Shown here: positions 37,801 to 47,641 of the stretch, in pieces
How positions within the stretch are numbered: the first letter of the stretch is position 1
Layout of the letters: each line of letters starts with the position of its first letter
Assembly (NCBI GenBank): GCA_900489925.1
Contig: UEHQ01000012.1
Coordinates: forward strand, 372,001-436,000
Reading direction: 5' to 3'
DNA: 64,000 bases
Source of the DNA: Hyphomicrobiales bacterium
GTDB lineage: Bacteria > Pseudomonadota > Alphaproteobacteria > Rhizobiales > Rhizobiaceae
Notes under the pieces: generated by a model
Databases searched by the model: none
What the model saw: only the letters and a program-made list of their open reading frames with translations
Told to the model about the DNA's origin: nothing
Program-made: the position numbers and the translations under genes

Positions 37801-37996
37801 TCGGCAGAGCAACGGTGTCGATCAGCGTCTTCGCGCTCGCGCCAGGGAAGCGCGTGGTGACCTGCACGGTTGGAGGAACGACGTTCGGGTACTGCGCCAC
37901 CGGCAGCTGAAAAATCGCCACGACGCCCAGCAACACGAAGACCATGGCGAGGACGTTGGCAAGCACTGGCCGCTCGATGAAGAAGCGCGAGATCAT
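34838..37996 (-). CDS. RND multidrug efflux inner-membrane pump (HAE1 family)
   Basis: A 1052-residue AcrB/MexB-type pump. MISRFFIERPVLANVLAMVFVLLG starts the first of 12 helices. Two large periplasmic loops follow helices 1 and 7. The proton-relay Asp pair is in the helix-4 segment AIGIVVDDAIVIVEGV, and G-rich motifs GSFAAMAALNFTVNLSTLF and FRPILMTSFSFILGVLPLV are canonical. It sits 39 bases after the gene for its periplasmic adaptor. There is no outer-membrane partner in view, so a TolC-like protein encoded elsewhere is expected. Confidence 0.95.
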   Translation of the reverse strand: MISRFFIERPVLANVLAMVFVLLGVVAIFQLPVAQYPNVVPPTVQVTTRFPGASAKTLIDTVALPIEQQVNGVQDMLYMQSTSASDGTYSLTVTFAIGTDPDQAQVLVQNRVATAMSSLPDAVQAQGVTTQKKSTAILGFVTLTSPDGRYDSLFLSNYAVINLQNELSRLPGVGNVTVFGAGQYAMRIWMNPDLLQARGLTPQDIINVVQQQSQEVAAGQVGMPPVPKGQDFQYTLNIDGRLNDAPDFENIIVKVDAKDGGRITRIRDIGRVELGAQSYSQSFMQNGQPATGIGISQLPEANAITVAEEVSARMAELSKSFPQGLAYQIPFDTTKFVKASISEVYMTLIEAGVLVLVVILIFLQDWRAMLVPATTVPVTIIGSFAAMAALNFTVNLSTLFAIVLAIGIVVDDAIVIVEGVARKIEEGMPGREAAEAAMDELFGPVIGITLVLMAVFIPAAFLPGLTGQLYRQFALVIAATALISAINAMTLKPTQCALWLRPPVPPQQRNFIYRGFNRIYAAGERGYVRLIGGLVRHSAVSVIVALVLISIAIWGLTRQPTAFLPVEDQGYVLISAQLPDGASKERTDAVMAQVGAIAQATPGVDQVLTISGISILDNNASLQNAGVAYVVLKDWGQRGKQKGQDLRSIYDRLNVDLGKVLEARTLVVVPPPIQGIGNANGFTMQVELTSGNFDYPLLQTLAETIVRNGNAQSSLQRLNSTFRSEVPQLAISVDRIKAETLGVTTGQVFSALSGYVGSSYVTQFNTFGRTFQVYVQASPEARVSAADIANLKVKAGDGTMIPLDTVIDITESQGPSLIGLFNLYPTATIVGGSAPGFSSGQALQLMEQLADQTLSPGTRFEWSALSYQEKAVGSQIYVVFALALLLVYFVLAGQYESWILPLAVLLAVPLALIGTVGALTATGVANNLYTQIGLILLIALASKNAILIVEYARDKRAEGMAIADAAIEAARLRFRPILMTSFSFILGVLPLVLASGAGASARKSIGISVFSGMIASTCLAVLFVPSFYVVLQRFEEYRKTRRNKETAPVSQA

Positions 37997-38035
37997 GCTG
38001 TTGTCCTCAACTGGTCGGCTAAGACGATCGCAAAC

Positions 38036-39223
38036 TCATGGAGTAGTGGCAGTTCCTGTCGCGCTCGTTGCGGCAGCCTTCATGTCGATTTTCTCAGGTG
38101 AGACCTTGTTTCCGGGAACAGCCTGCTGGATCCCCCCGATGACCACCCAATCGGCCGCGTCGAGTCCGGATTCGATAACGCGCAAATCGCCTTCGCGCTG
38201 GCCAGTGTTCACCGGCCTCTGCTCGACGGTGTCGTCTTTCCCGAGAACCAGCACATAGCTGCCCTGCTGGTTTGTCCCGATGGCGTCGTTCCGTACCAGC
38301 AGCGCCTTGTCATCGTGGCCGACGGGCACGCGAACCCGCACGAAAAGCCCCGGAATCAGCGCCCGTTCCTTGTTGTCGAAGAGACCTCGTACCTGCAGCG
38401 TGCCTGTCGAGGTATCGAGCTGCGGAGACACATAGTCGAGATGCCCCTTGTGCGGGTAGCCGTCCTCGTTCTGCAGGCCGATTTCAACCGGGATGTTGGG
38501 AAGGTCTGTCTGTTTCAGCGTGCGGCCCTGTTTCGCCAGCATCTGCTTGATCGACAGAACCTGCGTCTCGCTCACGTTGAAATAGGCATAAAGCGGGTCG
38601 GTCTGGACAATTGTAGCAAGCGTCGTCGGGCCGGATACACCCACGAGTTCGCCGATATCGACGAGATGGTTGGTCACCGTTCCGTCGAAGGGGGCCAGCA
38701 CTTGCGTATATCCGAGATTGATCGTGGCCAGTTCCAGGCTCGCCTGCGCATTGAGTATCGTTGCGTTGGCTTCGTCGTAGGTGGCCTTCGCACTATCCAC
38801 GGCGGTCTGTGTCGTGACCTCCTGCTTCATCAGATTGAGCTGGCGATCATATTCCTGCTTCGCCCCGACCTGCGATGCCTGGGCGGACGCAAGCGTCGCC
38901 TTTGCCTGATCTACCTGCGCTTGATAGGTCTCTCGTTCGATGCCGAAGAGCTGCGTACCCTTGGTAACCGGGGTTCCGTCGCGGTAGTCGATCGATTGGA
39001 TATAGCCGACGACACGGGCTTCGATATCGACCGAGTTGAGCGCCCCCGTATTGCCGGTCAGCTCGAAGTATTGAGTTACCGATTCCTGCACGGGGAGCGC
39101 TATGTGCACGACAGGCGGGGGAGGCGGTGCGTAGCTGTTGTTGGGCCGGTCGCACGAGGCGATGAACGTCACGCATGAAAGCGTCACCAAGACCTGCAGA
39201 GCCTGACTGAACCCTTTACGCAT
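38036..39223 (-). CDS. RND efflux periplasmic adaptor (membrane fusion lipoprotein)
   Basis: A 395-residue AcrA-type adaptor. From the ATG at 39223 the signal peptide ends with a lipobox IASC, so it is a lipoprotein. A barrel-sandwich (IEARVVGYIQSIDYRDGTPVTKGTQLF), a coiled-coil hairpin (about 105-170), and beta-barrel/membrane-proximal domains (APFDGTVTNHLVDIGELVG, GLFVRVRVPVG) follow. It connects the inner-membrane pump to an outer-membrane channel. A longer frame to 39334 has no signal peptide at its start and is rejected. Confidence 0.93.
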   Translation of the reverse strand: MRKGFSQALQVLVTLSCVTFIASCDRPNNSYAPPPPPVVHIALPVQESVTQYFELTGNTGALNSVDIEARVVGYIQSIDYRDGTPVTKGTQLFGIERETYQAQVDQAKATLASAQASQVGAKQEYDRQLNLMKQEVTTQTAVDSAKATYDEANATILNAQASLELATINLGYTQVLAPFDGTVTNHLVDIGELVGVSGPTTLATIVQTDPLYAYFNVSETQVLSIKQMLAKQGRTLKQTDLPNIPVEIGLQNEDGYPHKGHLDYVSPQLDTSTGTLQVRGLFDNKERALIPGLFVRVRVPVGHDDKALLVRNDAIGTNQQGSYVLVLGKDDTVEQRPVNTGQREGDLRVIESGLDAADWVVIGGIQQAVPGNKVSPEKIDMKAAATSATGTATTP

Positions 39224-39432
39224 TGTCGCTGCCCCAGACGATCTTCGGCGTTTCCAGTCGTCATGCGCGCCCTGTCGCTGCCAGCCGTCTCGCAGGCCCA
39301 AGGCATGAGACAATATGAGGGGGCTATAGCGCAAATTGCAATAGCATTTACGAATATACCACTATCGGCTAAATGTTCGACTTCCGCCTGTCAATCAGCC
39401 ACAACCGGCAATGGAACAAACTCAAAAACGCC

Positions 39433-40434
39433 CTAGCGATCGCCTTCCCATTGAAGCGCTGCTGTGGCGACCGGAAAGTCCCAGAGACCGATCTCTTCAT
39501 CGGTTAGAAGCGCGAGCGTCACTGACAGTCCCCGCATGTCGAGCGAGGTGACATAGGTTCCAACCAGGGACCGCGCGATGTGAATATGCCGCTCTTCCAT
39601 CCAATTGCGAGCCGCATTATATGCAACGTACAATTCCGCGGGTGGCGTGCTTCCCAGCCCATTCACGAAGAGCAGCGCTCTCGCGTCCGCCGGCGGCGAG
39701 AGATCATTCAAGATCGTCGTGCATAGCCGGCTGACAATCTGGTCGGAAGCACAGAAGGCTTCGCGTGAATAGCCGGGCTCGCCGTGGATGCCGACACCCA
39801 ATTCCATCTCGTCAGGCCCAAGCGCGAAGGTCGGCCGGTCCGTTTGTGGCACCGTGACACCGTCAAGCGCCACGCCCATCGATCGCACCCTGTCATTCAA
39901 CTGCTCACCGAAACGCTTCAATTCGGCAAGCGGCATGCCTTGCTCCGCCGCCGCCCCGAGCAGTTTCTCAAAGATCAGCGTGCCGGCGACGCCCCGGCGC
40001 CCGCGTCCGTCACCAGCCCGAGCCGTTTCGATGTCGTCGCGGACGATGACCATTTCGATCTGATGACGGCCCGCTACCATCTCCATCGCCATCTCGAAGT
40101 TCATCACATCGCCGTCATAATTCTTCACGATGAGAAGGCAGCCTGCACCGGTATCGGCCTCCTCGATCGCCCTGATGATCTGGGTAGGAGTGGGGGAGGT
40201 GAAGGTATGTCCGATGCAGGCGGCATCCAGCATGCCGCGACCGATGAAGCCGATATGCATGGGCTCATGGCCAGCGCCGCCGCCCGAGACGACAGCGACC
40301 TTGCCGGGCGTCAGATGCTTGCGCCGCACACATTTGCGATCCCTGTCCAACACCAGAAACGTCTCGTGAGCCCGCACGAAGCCTTCAACGCTTTCGGCGA
40401 CCATCGTTTCCGCTGTGTTCATGAACCTCTTCAT
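39433..40434 (-). CDS. dhaK: PTS-type dihydroxyacetone kinase, subunit DhaK
   Basis: A 333-residue DhaK, the substrate-binding subunit. VVSGGGAGHEPMHIGFIGRGMLDAA and IVKNYDGDVMNFEMA form the binding site, and the His that covalently holds the ketose is in GVGIHGEPGYSREAF. A GGGAGGGG site precedes the ATG. It ends the long minus-strand operon, separated from its DhaL and phosphotransfer partners by three genes. With them it would phosphorylate dihydroxyacetone, or a related ketose, using PEP. Confidence 0.92.
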   Translation of the reverse strand: MKRFMNTAETMVAESVEGFVRAHETFLVLDRDRKCVRRKHLTPGKVAVVSGGGAGHEPMHIGFIGRGMLDAACIGHTFTSPTPTQIIRAIEEADTGAGCLLIVKNYDGDVMNFEMAMEMVAGRHQIEMVIVRDDIETARAGDGRGRRGVAGTLIFEKLLGAAAEQGMPLAELKRFGEQLNDRVRSMGVALDGVTVPQTDRPTFALGPDEMELGVGIHGEPGYSREAFCASDQIVSRLCTTILNDLSPPADARALLFVNGLGSTPPAELYVAYNAARNWMEERHIHIARSLVGTYVTSLDMRGLSVTLALLTDEEIGLWDFPVATAALQWEGDR

Positions 40435-40491
40435 CGAGCCCCTCCCAAGGCGGCGATTACGATAGCAAATTCATCCGTCTTCCATCATCGA

Positions 40492-40902
40492 TCAATCCGC
40501 CCCTCCGGAGATCGCGACAATCTTCTGCACAAGATCCGAAATGGCCTCTTCCAGCAGGCGATTGCGCCGCTCGTCACCGAAATCCGGCACCATCAATGAA
40601 AGGTGGCGCAACTTTTCCGAATTACCGAGTTCCGGCAGTTTTCCCGGATGAGCATCCTGATATGCACCAAGAAAGCGTTCCTGCTCGCCGGCGCTGAAAT
40701 GGCAGACCCGAAAGATGGTTGCTAGGTGGCGTGCTGGCAAAGGTGTCGCATAGCTCGGACTAGTGATCTGCGTGACAAAACTGCGATGCTTTCCGAGTTC
40801 CGTGGCCAGACGTTGGCGCGTTCCGGAAGGTCGGTTGTCGATGATCTGAGCCAGAATAGACTTGTAGGCGATAATGGCGTCTTCGGTTTCTTCACGCGCC
40901 AT
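40492..40902 (-). CDS. Small helix-turn-helix-like protein in dha operon
   Basis: A 136-residue soluble protein. SGTRQRLATELGKHRSFVTQITSPSY looks like an XRE-type helix-turn-helix (about 25-50), followed by helices and a C-terminal LLEEAISDLVQKIVAI. GGAGAAT precedes the ATG at 40902, which lies one base past the EI stop, so it is translated from the same message. No characterised family is recognised. It could regulate the operon or sense phosphorylation state; this is inference. Confidence 0.6.
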   Translation of the reverse strand: MAREETEDAIIAYKSILAQIIDNRPSGTRQRLATELGKHRSFVTQITSPSYATPLPARHLATIFRVCHFSAGEQERFLGAYQDAHPGKLPELGNSEKLRHLSLMVPDFGDERRNRLLEEAISDLVQKIVAISGGAD

Positions 40903-40903
40903 T

Positions 40904-42487
40904 TTATTCTCCGGCTGCCGTTGTCCCATCGGCGTTCAAACCGATGATTGCCGACCTTATCGCGGGAAGTCGTGCGGGTGCCATGGAAAAATGACGAATG
41001 CCGGCGGCAAGGAGCGCCGGCAGGTACTGCGGATCGCCGGCCATGTCCCCACAGATGCTCATCGGCTTGGTCGAGGCGAGCCGAGCTGCGTTTGTTAGGA
41101 CCCGGAGCACGGCAGGTGAAGTCTGCTGGCTGTCTGCCGTCACGGCGCGACGTGTCGACGCTGCTAGGTATTGCGCCAGATCATTTGTGCCGAACGAGAA
41201 GAAATCTGCGGTCGGAAACGTATCAAGCATCACGGCTGCGGCAGGCACTTCGACCATCATGCCGATGGGCGGCATGCGATAGGGCAGGCCGCGCCGATCG
41301 AGCTGGCCTGCCTCCTCCTCGAATATTCGCCGCATCGCCTCCACTTCAGCCGGAAAGGTCACCATTGGCAGCAAGACGGCCAGTTTACCGAAGATTGCCG
41401 CGCGAAGCAGCGCGCGCGCCTGAACGCGCGCGATCTCGGGTCTTTCAAGGAGCAACCGGATGCCCCGCAGCTCGGCATGTACATCCTCGAGCCCCGAGAG
41501 CGGTTTGTCGCCTCCGACATCGAGCATCCGGATCGTCACCGACTTCCCGTCGGCCCACTCGAGCACCCGCCGATAGATCGAGAGCTGCTTCTCCTCGTTG
41601 GCCGCGTCGGCGATAGACGATATCGCGAACTCCGTGCGCATCAGGCCAACGCCTGCAATCGCGTTGATGCTCACCGCATCGACCTCGGACGGATCGTTCA
41701 GGTTGACCGACAATAGAACCGGCTTGCCGTCCGCCGTGTTCAGCATTCCGTTGTCGGACGGCTCTGTGTGGTCGTGCCGCCGGGCTGCCGGTCGCGGCAC
41801 CATTCGCATCACCGTGTTGCCTGCCGGCAGGAAAACCATGCCAGCGTCGCCCTCCACGGTAATCGGTGCACCGTCGGCAACCGTGAAATCGCCGGCTCCG
41901 ACGACCATCGGTACGGATCTCGACCGCGCAAGCAGCGCGACATGACCGACGGCACTGCCTTTATGCAGCACGATGCCTCCGCCCGCCGACCAATCATGCG
42001 CAAGAAAACGGCTGGGCTCCATGTCACTGCCGACGAACACCGAACCGGCTGGAAAATCCTTGATCGGCTTGCCTGTCAGCGCGCCGAGCACGCGGTTCTT
42101 GATATCCTGGATATCGACGGCGCGGGCCCGCATCTGCTCCTCGTCCGCACCCTCCAACTCGGTAATGTATCCATCGAGGGTGCCTACCCATGCGAAGACG
42201 ACATTCTCTCCGGCTTTCACGCGGGCGGTCGTTGTGGCCGCGATTGTCGGATCGCGCAGAACCTCGATCTGGAAATCGATGATGTCATGGCTTTCAGGAT
42301 CAGCGCCTTCCGCAAGCCGCTGCAATTCGCCTATCGCCGTTTGCACGGCCCCGGCCAAAACCTCATGCCCGGATGTCGCCTGCTGGCCAGCAGCAAACTC
42401 CGCGGCCGGCTGCGCTGCAAGGTAGGCCGGCCCTACCGCGATGCCGGGCGAAGCGCTGATCGCTCTTTGCCTAAACCGTTCGGCCAT
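40904..42487 (-). CDS. Enzyme I (PEP-protein phosphotransferase) of the dha system
   Basis: A 527-residue EI-like protein. It has an N-terminal swivelling domain with the phospho-accepting His in the KGSAVGHVALLARSRSVPMVVGAG segment, and a C-terminal PEP-binding barrel (GVGLMRTEFAIS, TIRMLDVGGDKPL, MPPIGMMVEVPAA, SFGTNDLAQY). In E. coli this activity is part of the single DhaM polypeptide or general PtsI; here it is a separate dedicated gene. It overlaps the HPr gene by 17 bases. Confidence 0.88.
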   Translation of the reverse strand: MAERFRQRAISASPGIAVGPAYLAAQPAAEFAAGQQATSGHEVLAGAVQTAIGELQRLAEGADPESHDIIDFQIEVLRDPTIAATTTARVKAGENVVFAWVGTLDGYITELEGADEEQMRARAVDIQDIKNRVLGALTGKPIKDFPAGSVFVGSDMEPSRFLAHDWSAGGGIVLHKGSAVGHVALLARSRSVPMVVGAGDFTVADGAPITVEGDAGMVFLPAGNTVMRMVPRPAARRHDHTEPSDNGMLNTADGKPVLLSVNLNDPSEVDAVSINAIAGVGLMRTEFAISSIADAANEEKQLSIYRRVLEWADGKSVTIRMLDVGGDKPLSGLEDVHAELRGIRLLLERPEIARVQARALLRAAIFGKLAVLLPMVTFPAEVEAMRRIFEEEAGQLDRRGLPYRMPPIGMMVEVPAAAVMLDTFPTADFFSFGTNDLAQYLAASTRRAVTADSQQTSPAVLRVLTNAARLASTKPMSICGDMAGDPQYLPALLAAGIRHFSMAPARLPAIRSAIIGLNADGTTAAGE

Positions 42488-42815
42488 GCTTCATTTCCTC
42501 ATCGAAGTTGCGTTCGATGAGCTCCTTCAATGCCCTGATCGCCTCCTCGGCGAGAATCCCGTCGGCCCTTATCCGCAGGACGGATCCCTTGCGGATCTTC
42601 GCGCCCATGATCTTGATAATGCTCTTGCCGTTCAGCCAGATGTCACTGCCGTTGACCGCGACTTCGATCGAACAGGGGAAGGATTTTGCAAGCCGCGTGA
42701 AGGTCACCGACGGGCGCGCATGCAGCCCCACGCCGTGCTTGACTTCCACCTCGGTCTGGCAACTCGAATGCACTGTATCATCCTTTCGCTTGTCGATACG
42801 CAACCTGTCGGTCAT
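42471..42815 (-). CDS. HPr-like phosphocarrier of the dha system
   Basis: A 114-residue HPr-family protein with an N-terminal extension of about 20 residues. The active His is in KHGVGLHARPSVTFTRLA, and NGKSIIKIMGAKI holds the Ser at the usual regulatory position. Its ATG at 42815 shares a base with the EIIA stop (TGATG). It would carry phosphate from EI to the EIIA protein. Confidence 0.88.
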   Translation of the reverse strand: MTDRLRIDKRKDDTVHSSCQTEVEVKHGVGLHARPSVTFTRLAKSFPCSIEVAVNGSDIWLNGKSIIKIMGAKIRKGSVLRIRADGILAEEAIRALKELIERNFDEEMKHGRTV

Positions 42816-43213
42816 CAGGGGGAGAGCTCCTCCGCCGTAGCGACGACCCTCGCTAATGTGGCACCTCCAGAAGCCTCTGCGGCGGCCATCACCGCACCTT
42901 CCACCAACGGCGCGTTGCAGATGGACACCAGCCCCGACCGAGGCGCTCCCAGCATCTCGATCGCCATCTCGCTGTTTGTCTCGGCACCGCCGAGATCGAC
43001 GAAGACGGCGACGCCGGCATCCGACCATGCCGTCTCTATGGCACGAAGGATGCCCGCCGCGTCCGTGCCCAGCTCACCGCGAACATTGCCGCCCGACCAT
43101 GCAAGCGGCACGCAATCACCCACCATCTGCCGCACCATGTCGACAATTCCCTGAGCGACGAGGGGCGAATGCGAAACGATCACGATCCCCACATTGGTGG
43201 TCTTTCCGCTCAT
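42815..43213 (-). CDS. dhaM: PTS EIIA subunit DhaM (single-domain form)
   Basis: A 132-residue mannose-type EIIA domain (MSGKTTNVGIVIVSHSPLVAQGI with the active His in VSHS; VFVDLGGAETNSEMAIEML). It matches only the first domain of E. coli DhaM, and the HPr and EI parts are the next two genes. The start at 43213 overlaps the dhaL stop by four bases. It re-phosphorylates the ADP bound to DhaL. Confidence 0.9.
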   Translation of the reverse strand: MSGKTTNVGIVIVSHSPLVAQGIVDMVRQMVGDCVPLAWSGGNVRGELGTDAAGILRAIETAWSDAGVAVFVDLGGAETNSEMAIEMLGAPRSGLVSICNAPLVEGAVMAAAEASGGATLARVVATAEELSP

Positions 43214-43821
43214 TGCAGATGCTGCTCCTCGAGATACCGGCATATCGCCGTGGTCAACAGGGCACAACTCGATGCCCCTGGATCAATATGGCCGATCGAG
43301 CGGTCGCCAAGGTAGGAGGCGCGACCGCGCATCGCTTTCATGGCCGCCGTCCCAGTAGCGGAATACTCCGCCCGAAGGGCGATCTCCCGGAGCGAAGACT
43401 GGTTCATAAGTGCTGCGTGGACGGGATAGAGAACATCGAGAAGCGTCTTGTCTCCCTCATGCGCGCGACCACGTTTCGCCACGGCGTCAATGGCCTGCTT
43501 CAGCACCAGCGGAAAATCGGCGCCATCGCGCATCCGAAGCTCTCGCCCGATTTCCATGAGCAGCGTCCCGTAGAGCGGGCCCGCCGCGCCGCCGATGTTC
43601 ATGACGAGTGTCAGACCGATCTTCTCGACAGCGTCGGGGAGGGGGAGGCTCGACAGCTGCGCACCTTCGGCACTCACCGCCTCGCAGCCGCGCTTCATGT
43701 TCGTTCCGTGATCCCCATCGCCGATTGCCCGATCCAGCGCGCAAAGATGCTCGCTGTTGGCAGCGATCGCTGCACAACAGACCTCAATCAATTCTGCCAA
43801 ATGGATTGGCTCCGGCTGCAA
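43210..43821 (-). CDS. dhaL: PTS-type dihydroxyacetone kinase, subunit DhaL
   Basis: An ADP-carrying subunit of about 203 residues. ALDRAIGDGDHGTNMKRG holds the Mg-ADP-binding Asp residues; NIGGAAGPLYGTLLME, GDKTLLDVLYPVH and GRASYLGDRSIGHIDPGA follow. The TTG at 43821 with GGGAGGA upstream is chosen because it places the LDRxIGD motif at residue 29 as in E. coli DhaL and avoids overlap with the upstream kinase gene; the ATG at 43866 would overlap it. Confidence 0.88.
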   Translation of the reverse strand: MQPEPIHLAELIEVCCAAIAANSEHLCALDRAIGDGDHGTNMKRGCEAVSAEGAQLSSLPLPDAVEKIGLTLVMNIGGAAGPLYGTLLMEIGRELRMRDGADFPLVLKQAIDAVAKRGRAHEGDKTLLDVLYPVHAALMNQSSLREIALRAEYSATGTAAMKAMRGRASYLGDRSIGHIDPGASSCALLTTAICRYLEEQHLQ

Positions 43822-43846
43822 TTCGAATCCTCCCAACGAATGCCTT

Positions 43847-45487
43847 CTATACGAGTCGCGCAGCAACCTCGAATGCGCGAGCGACAGCGACTGCTCCGGG
43901 ATCGGCTACTCCCACCAGATCCCTTTCGCCGACATAGGACGCTCGACCAGCCTTTGCTTTCGTCATCGTCTTCGTCGCCTCCGCGCCTGCCGCCGCCGCC
44001 GCTGCGGCCGCAACGGCACCATCGGTGGCGAGAGCCTTCAGCGCAGGCGCAAGCGCATCGACCATCGTCCGGTCACCTATGCCAGCCCCCCCATAGAACG
44101 TCATGCGATCGAGCCCGGCAATCAGGGCCGCGGCGATGTCCTGCTTCTCCGCCATCGCCTTGGCGGCCGCGGTGAAGAAGATCGACATCAGCACCCCGCT
44201 CGACCCGCCCATGCTGGTCCCGAGCGTGTCGCCGATCACAGCGAGTGTCGAGGCGGGTTGGTTCAGCGGCAGCCGGTCCATCCGAGCGAGAATGCTGCGC
44301 GCACCCGTGGCAACCGTGGAGCCCGTATCCCCATCCCCGACGCGGCCGTCGAGCCGGTTAAGCTCCTCCTCCAGCGAAATGAGGTGGTCGCAGAGCGCCG
44401 AGATTAAGCGGCGTGTCTGTTCATGGTTGCTGGCGACAGCGCCGCCATCTGGCGTCGCGACCGTCTGTAGTGCGGCAACGACAGCAATGGTGTGGCGTTC
44501 CACCACAGGCACCCAGGCATGCGGCGCCACTGCCGCGGCCAATGCCTTCTCGCGGCTTTCATCCAGCCGGATCAAGGACAGAGAAAAGCCGTTCATGTTC
44601 AATGCCGTCATCATTGGCGCCGGACCGACGATCAATCGAACATGATCTCCCAGGGTAGACGTAAGCACGGCGTTTGCGATCACGGCCATTTCGAGCGGCG
44701 GTACGGCCCCAAGATTGTTGATCAGCAGCGCATGCTTGTCCCCGTCGCGAAGCTTTGCGGACAGTCGCGTGGTCATCGTGGCGACGATGTCGGCCACCGG
44801 CTGCAATGCAATGCGCTCAACGCCCGGCTCGCCATGGATCCCGAGCCCGAGCTCGCCTTCGTCCGCGCCCAGCCGGCTTTCGTGAGCCTGTCCTGGCACA
44901 CTGCAAGTGGAGAGCGACATACCCAGGGATACGATGTCGGCAGCTGCCGAGGCGGCATAGGCCGCGACTGTCTTCAGGTCCGCCCCGGCCTCTGCGTGAT
45001 AGCCCGCGATCTTGTGTACGAACAGCGTGCCGGCGACGCCGCGCGGCTGGTTTATATCCGGAATGGCGATATCGTCGGCTACAATCACCATTTCAACGTC
45101 GAACCCTTCAGCCCGCGCCTTTTCAGCGGCGAGGCCGAAATTCAGGCGATCGCCCGTGTAGTTCTTGACGATCAGCAGGACACCCATCGGGCCAGCGACC
45201 GCGCGGATGGCCGTTAGAACAGCTTCCACACTCGGCGACGCGAATATTTCACCCGAGACGGCGGCGGTCAGCATGCCTCTTCCAACGAACCCGGCATGCG
45301 ACGGCTCGTGTCCCGCCCCCCCACCGGAGACGATCGCCACTTTCGATTTGTCCCAATCGGCGCGCAGGATCACCTTGACGTCGGGGAAGGTATCCAGGCG
45401 GGCGAGGCGGCCCTCGCCAGTCGTCAGAAGCAGCCCATCCAGAGCTTCGGTGACGATGTTTTCCCTGCGGTTGAAGAAGTGCTTCAT
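43847..45487 (-). CDS. DhaK-DhaL fusion kinase (ATP-type dihydroxyacetone/ketose kinase)
   Basis: A 546-residue two-domain kinase. The DhaK domain (about 1-330) has IVSGGGAGHEPSHAGFVGRGML and the covalent-binding His in GLGIHGEPGVERI. The DhaL domain (about 350-546) has LDGRVGDGDTGSTVATGA, LGTSMGGSSGVLMSIFF and GRASYVGERDLVGVADPGA. This is the layout of ATP-dependent dihydroxyacetone kinases, which also includes erythrulose kinases of tetritol catabolism. It stands just before the separate PTS-type DhaL, so two kinase systems share one operon. The substrate is undetermined. Confidence 0.88.
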   Translation of the reverse strand: MKHFFNRRENIVTEALDGLLLTTGEGRLARLDTFPDVKVILRADWDKSKVAIVSGGGAGHEPSHAGFVGRGMLTAAVSGEIFASPSVEAVLTAIRAVAGPMGVLLIVKNYTGDRLNFGLAAEKARAEGFDVEMVIVADDIAIPDINQPRGVAGTLFVHKIAGYHAEAGADLKTVAAYAASAAADIVSLGMSLSTCSVPGQAHESRLGADEGELGLGIHGEPGVERIALQPVADIVATMTTRLSAKLRDGDKHALLINNLGAVPPLEMAVIANAVLTSTLGDHVRLIVGPAPMMTALNMNGFSLSLIRLDESREKALAAAVAPHAWVPVVERHTIAVVAALQTVATPDGGAVASNHEQTRRLISALCDHLISLEEELNRLDGRVGDGDTGSTVATGARSILARMDRLPLNQPASTLAVIGDTLGTSMGGSSGVLMSIFFTAAAKAMAEKQDIAAALIAGLDRMTFYGGAGIGDRTMVDALAPALKALATDGAVAAAAAAAAGAEATKTMTKAKAGRASYVGERDLVGVADPGAVAVARAFEVAARLV

Positions 45488-45540
45488 TGATTAATACCCG
45501 TCTGTTCTGCTGGGCTGCTGATGATTGTTCGAACTCGTTC

Positions 45541-46540
<1,000 letters not shown>

Positions 46541-46548
<8 letters not shown>

Positions 46549-47638
46549 TTTGAGCCTCCTGGTAAAGTGCCGACGCGAGCGCGCGGCCCGATTTGCAGTC
46601 GAAAAGCGCAAGGTTCGCGTTGCTGAACTCCAGGCCGACCGGCTCACCGATGTGAAAATTCCGGTTGGCGGGCACCCGCGCCTTGATGAGGCCGCTCGAT
46701 GTCTCCACCGCAACGACCTGGTTTGTGCCGAGGTATTCGCTGCCATAAACCGCGCCGCGCAGCGGCGATGCGTCGTTGAAGCGAATGTGTTCCGGGCGCA
46801 CTCCGAGCGCAAGCTCGCCCACGGCCACGTCCTGACGAACTTCCGGTACCGAAACATCGACGCCGCCGAGCGAAACCGAGCGTGTTCCTTTTTGCAGTCC
46901 GGCATTGAACCGCATGAAGTTCATCGGCGGCGAACCGATGAAATCCGCGACGTACATAGTCGCAGGCTTGCTGTAGATTTCCTGCGGCGTTCCAAATTGC
47001 TCGATGACGCCGTGGTTCATCACCGCGATCTTGTCGGCCATTGCCATCGCCTCGTGCTGATCGTGAGTCACGTAGACCGTCGTGGCATGGATGCGGTTGT
47101 GCAGCTCGCGCAGTTCATGGACCATCACTTCGCGAAACTCCGCATCGAGCGTGCCGAGCGGTTCATCCATGAGAAAGCATTTCGGCCGGCGAACGATGGC
47201 GCGGCCGAGTGCCACGCGCTGCCGGTCGCCACCGGCAAGTCCCGACACCGAGCGGTCAAGGATGTGATCGATCTGGAGCAGACGTGCGGTCTCCTCGACA
47301 CGCTTGCGGATATCTGCCTTCGGCATGCCTTGGGACAACAGCGGAAATCCAATGTTCTTGCGCACGTTCATATGCGGGTAAAGCGCAAACAGCTGAAAAA
47401 CGAACGCGATGTCACGAGCACTGGCACGGTTGAACGTCACATCTTCACCGTCAAGATAGATCCTTCCGCTAGTCGGAAGCTCCAACCCGGCGATCATACG
47501 CAGCGTCGTCGTCTTGCCGCACCCCGATGGACCCAGTAGCGCCAGGAATTCGCCGTCATGGATGACGAAGTTCGAATCCTGAACCGCAACGAAATTGCCG
47601 AACTGCTTGCGGAGATTCTCAATTCTGATGTCCGCCAT
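46541..47638 (-). CDS. Sugar ABC importer ATPase (MalK/UgpC type), first copy
   Basis: A 365-residue ATPase. Walker A GPSGCGKTTT, a variant signature LAGGDRQRVALGRAI (Ala in place of the usual Ser), Walker B FLMDEPLGTLD and switch His in VYVTHDQHEAM are seen, with a C-terminal TOBE region. CCGGAGTG lies before the ATG. The divergent signature next to a canonical partner fits an asymmetric ATPase pair. Confidence 0.92.
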
Positions 47639-47641
47639 GGT

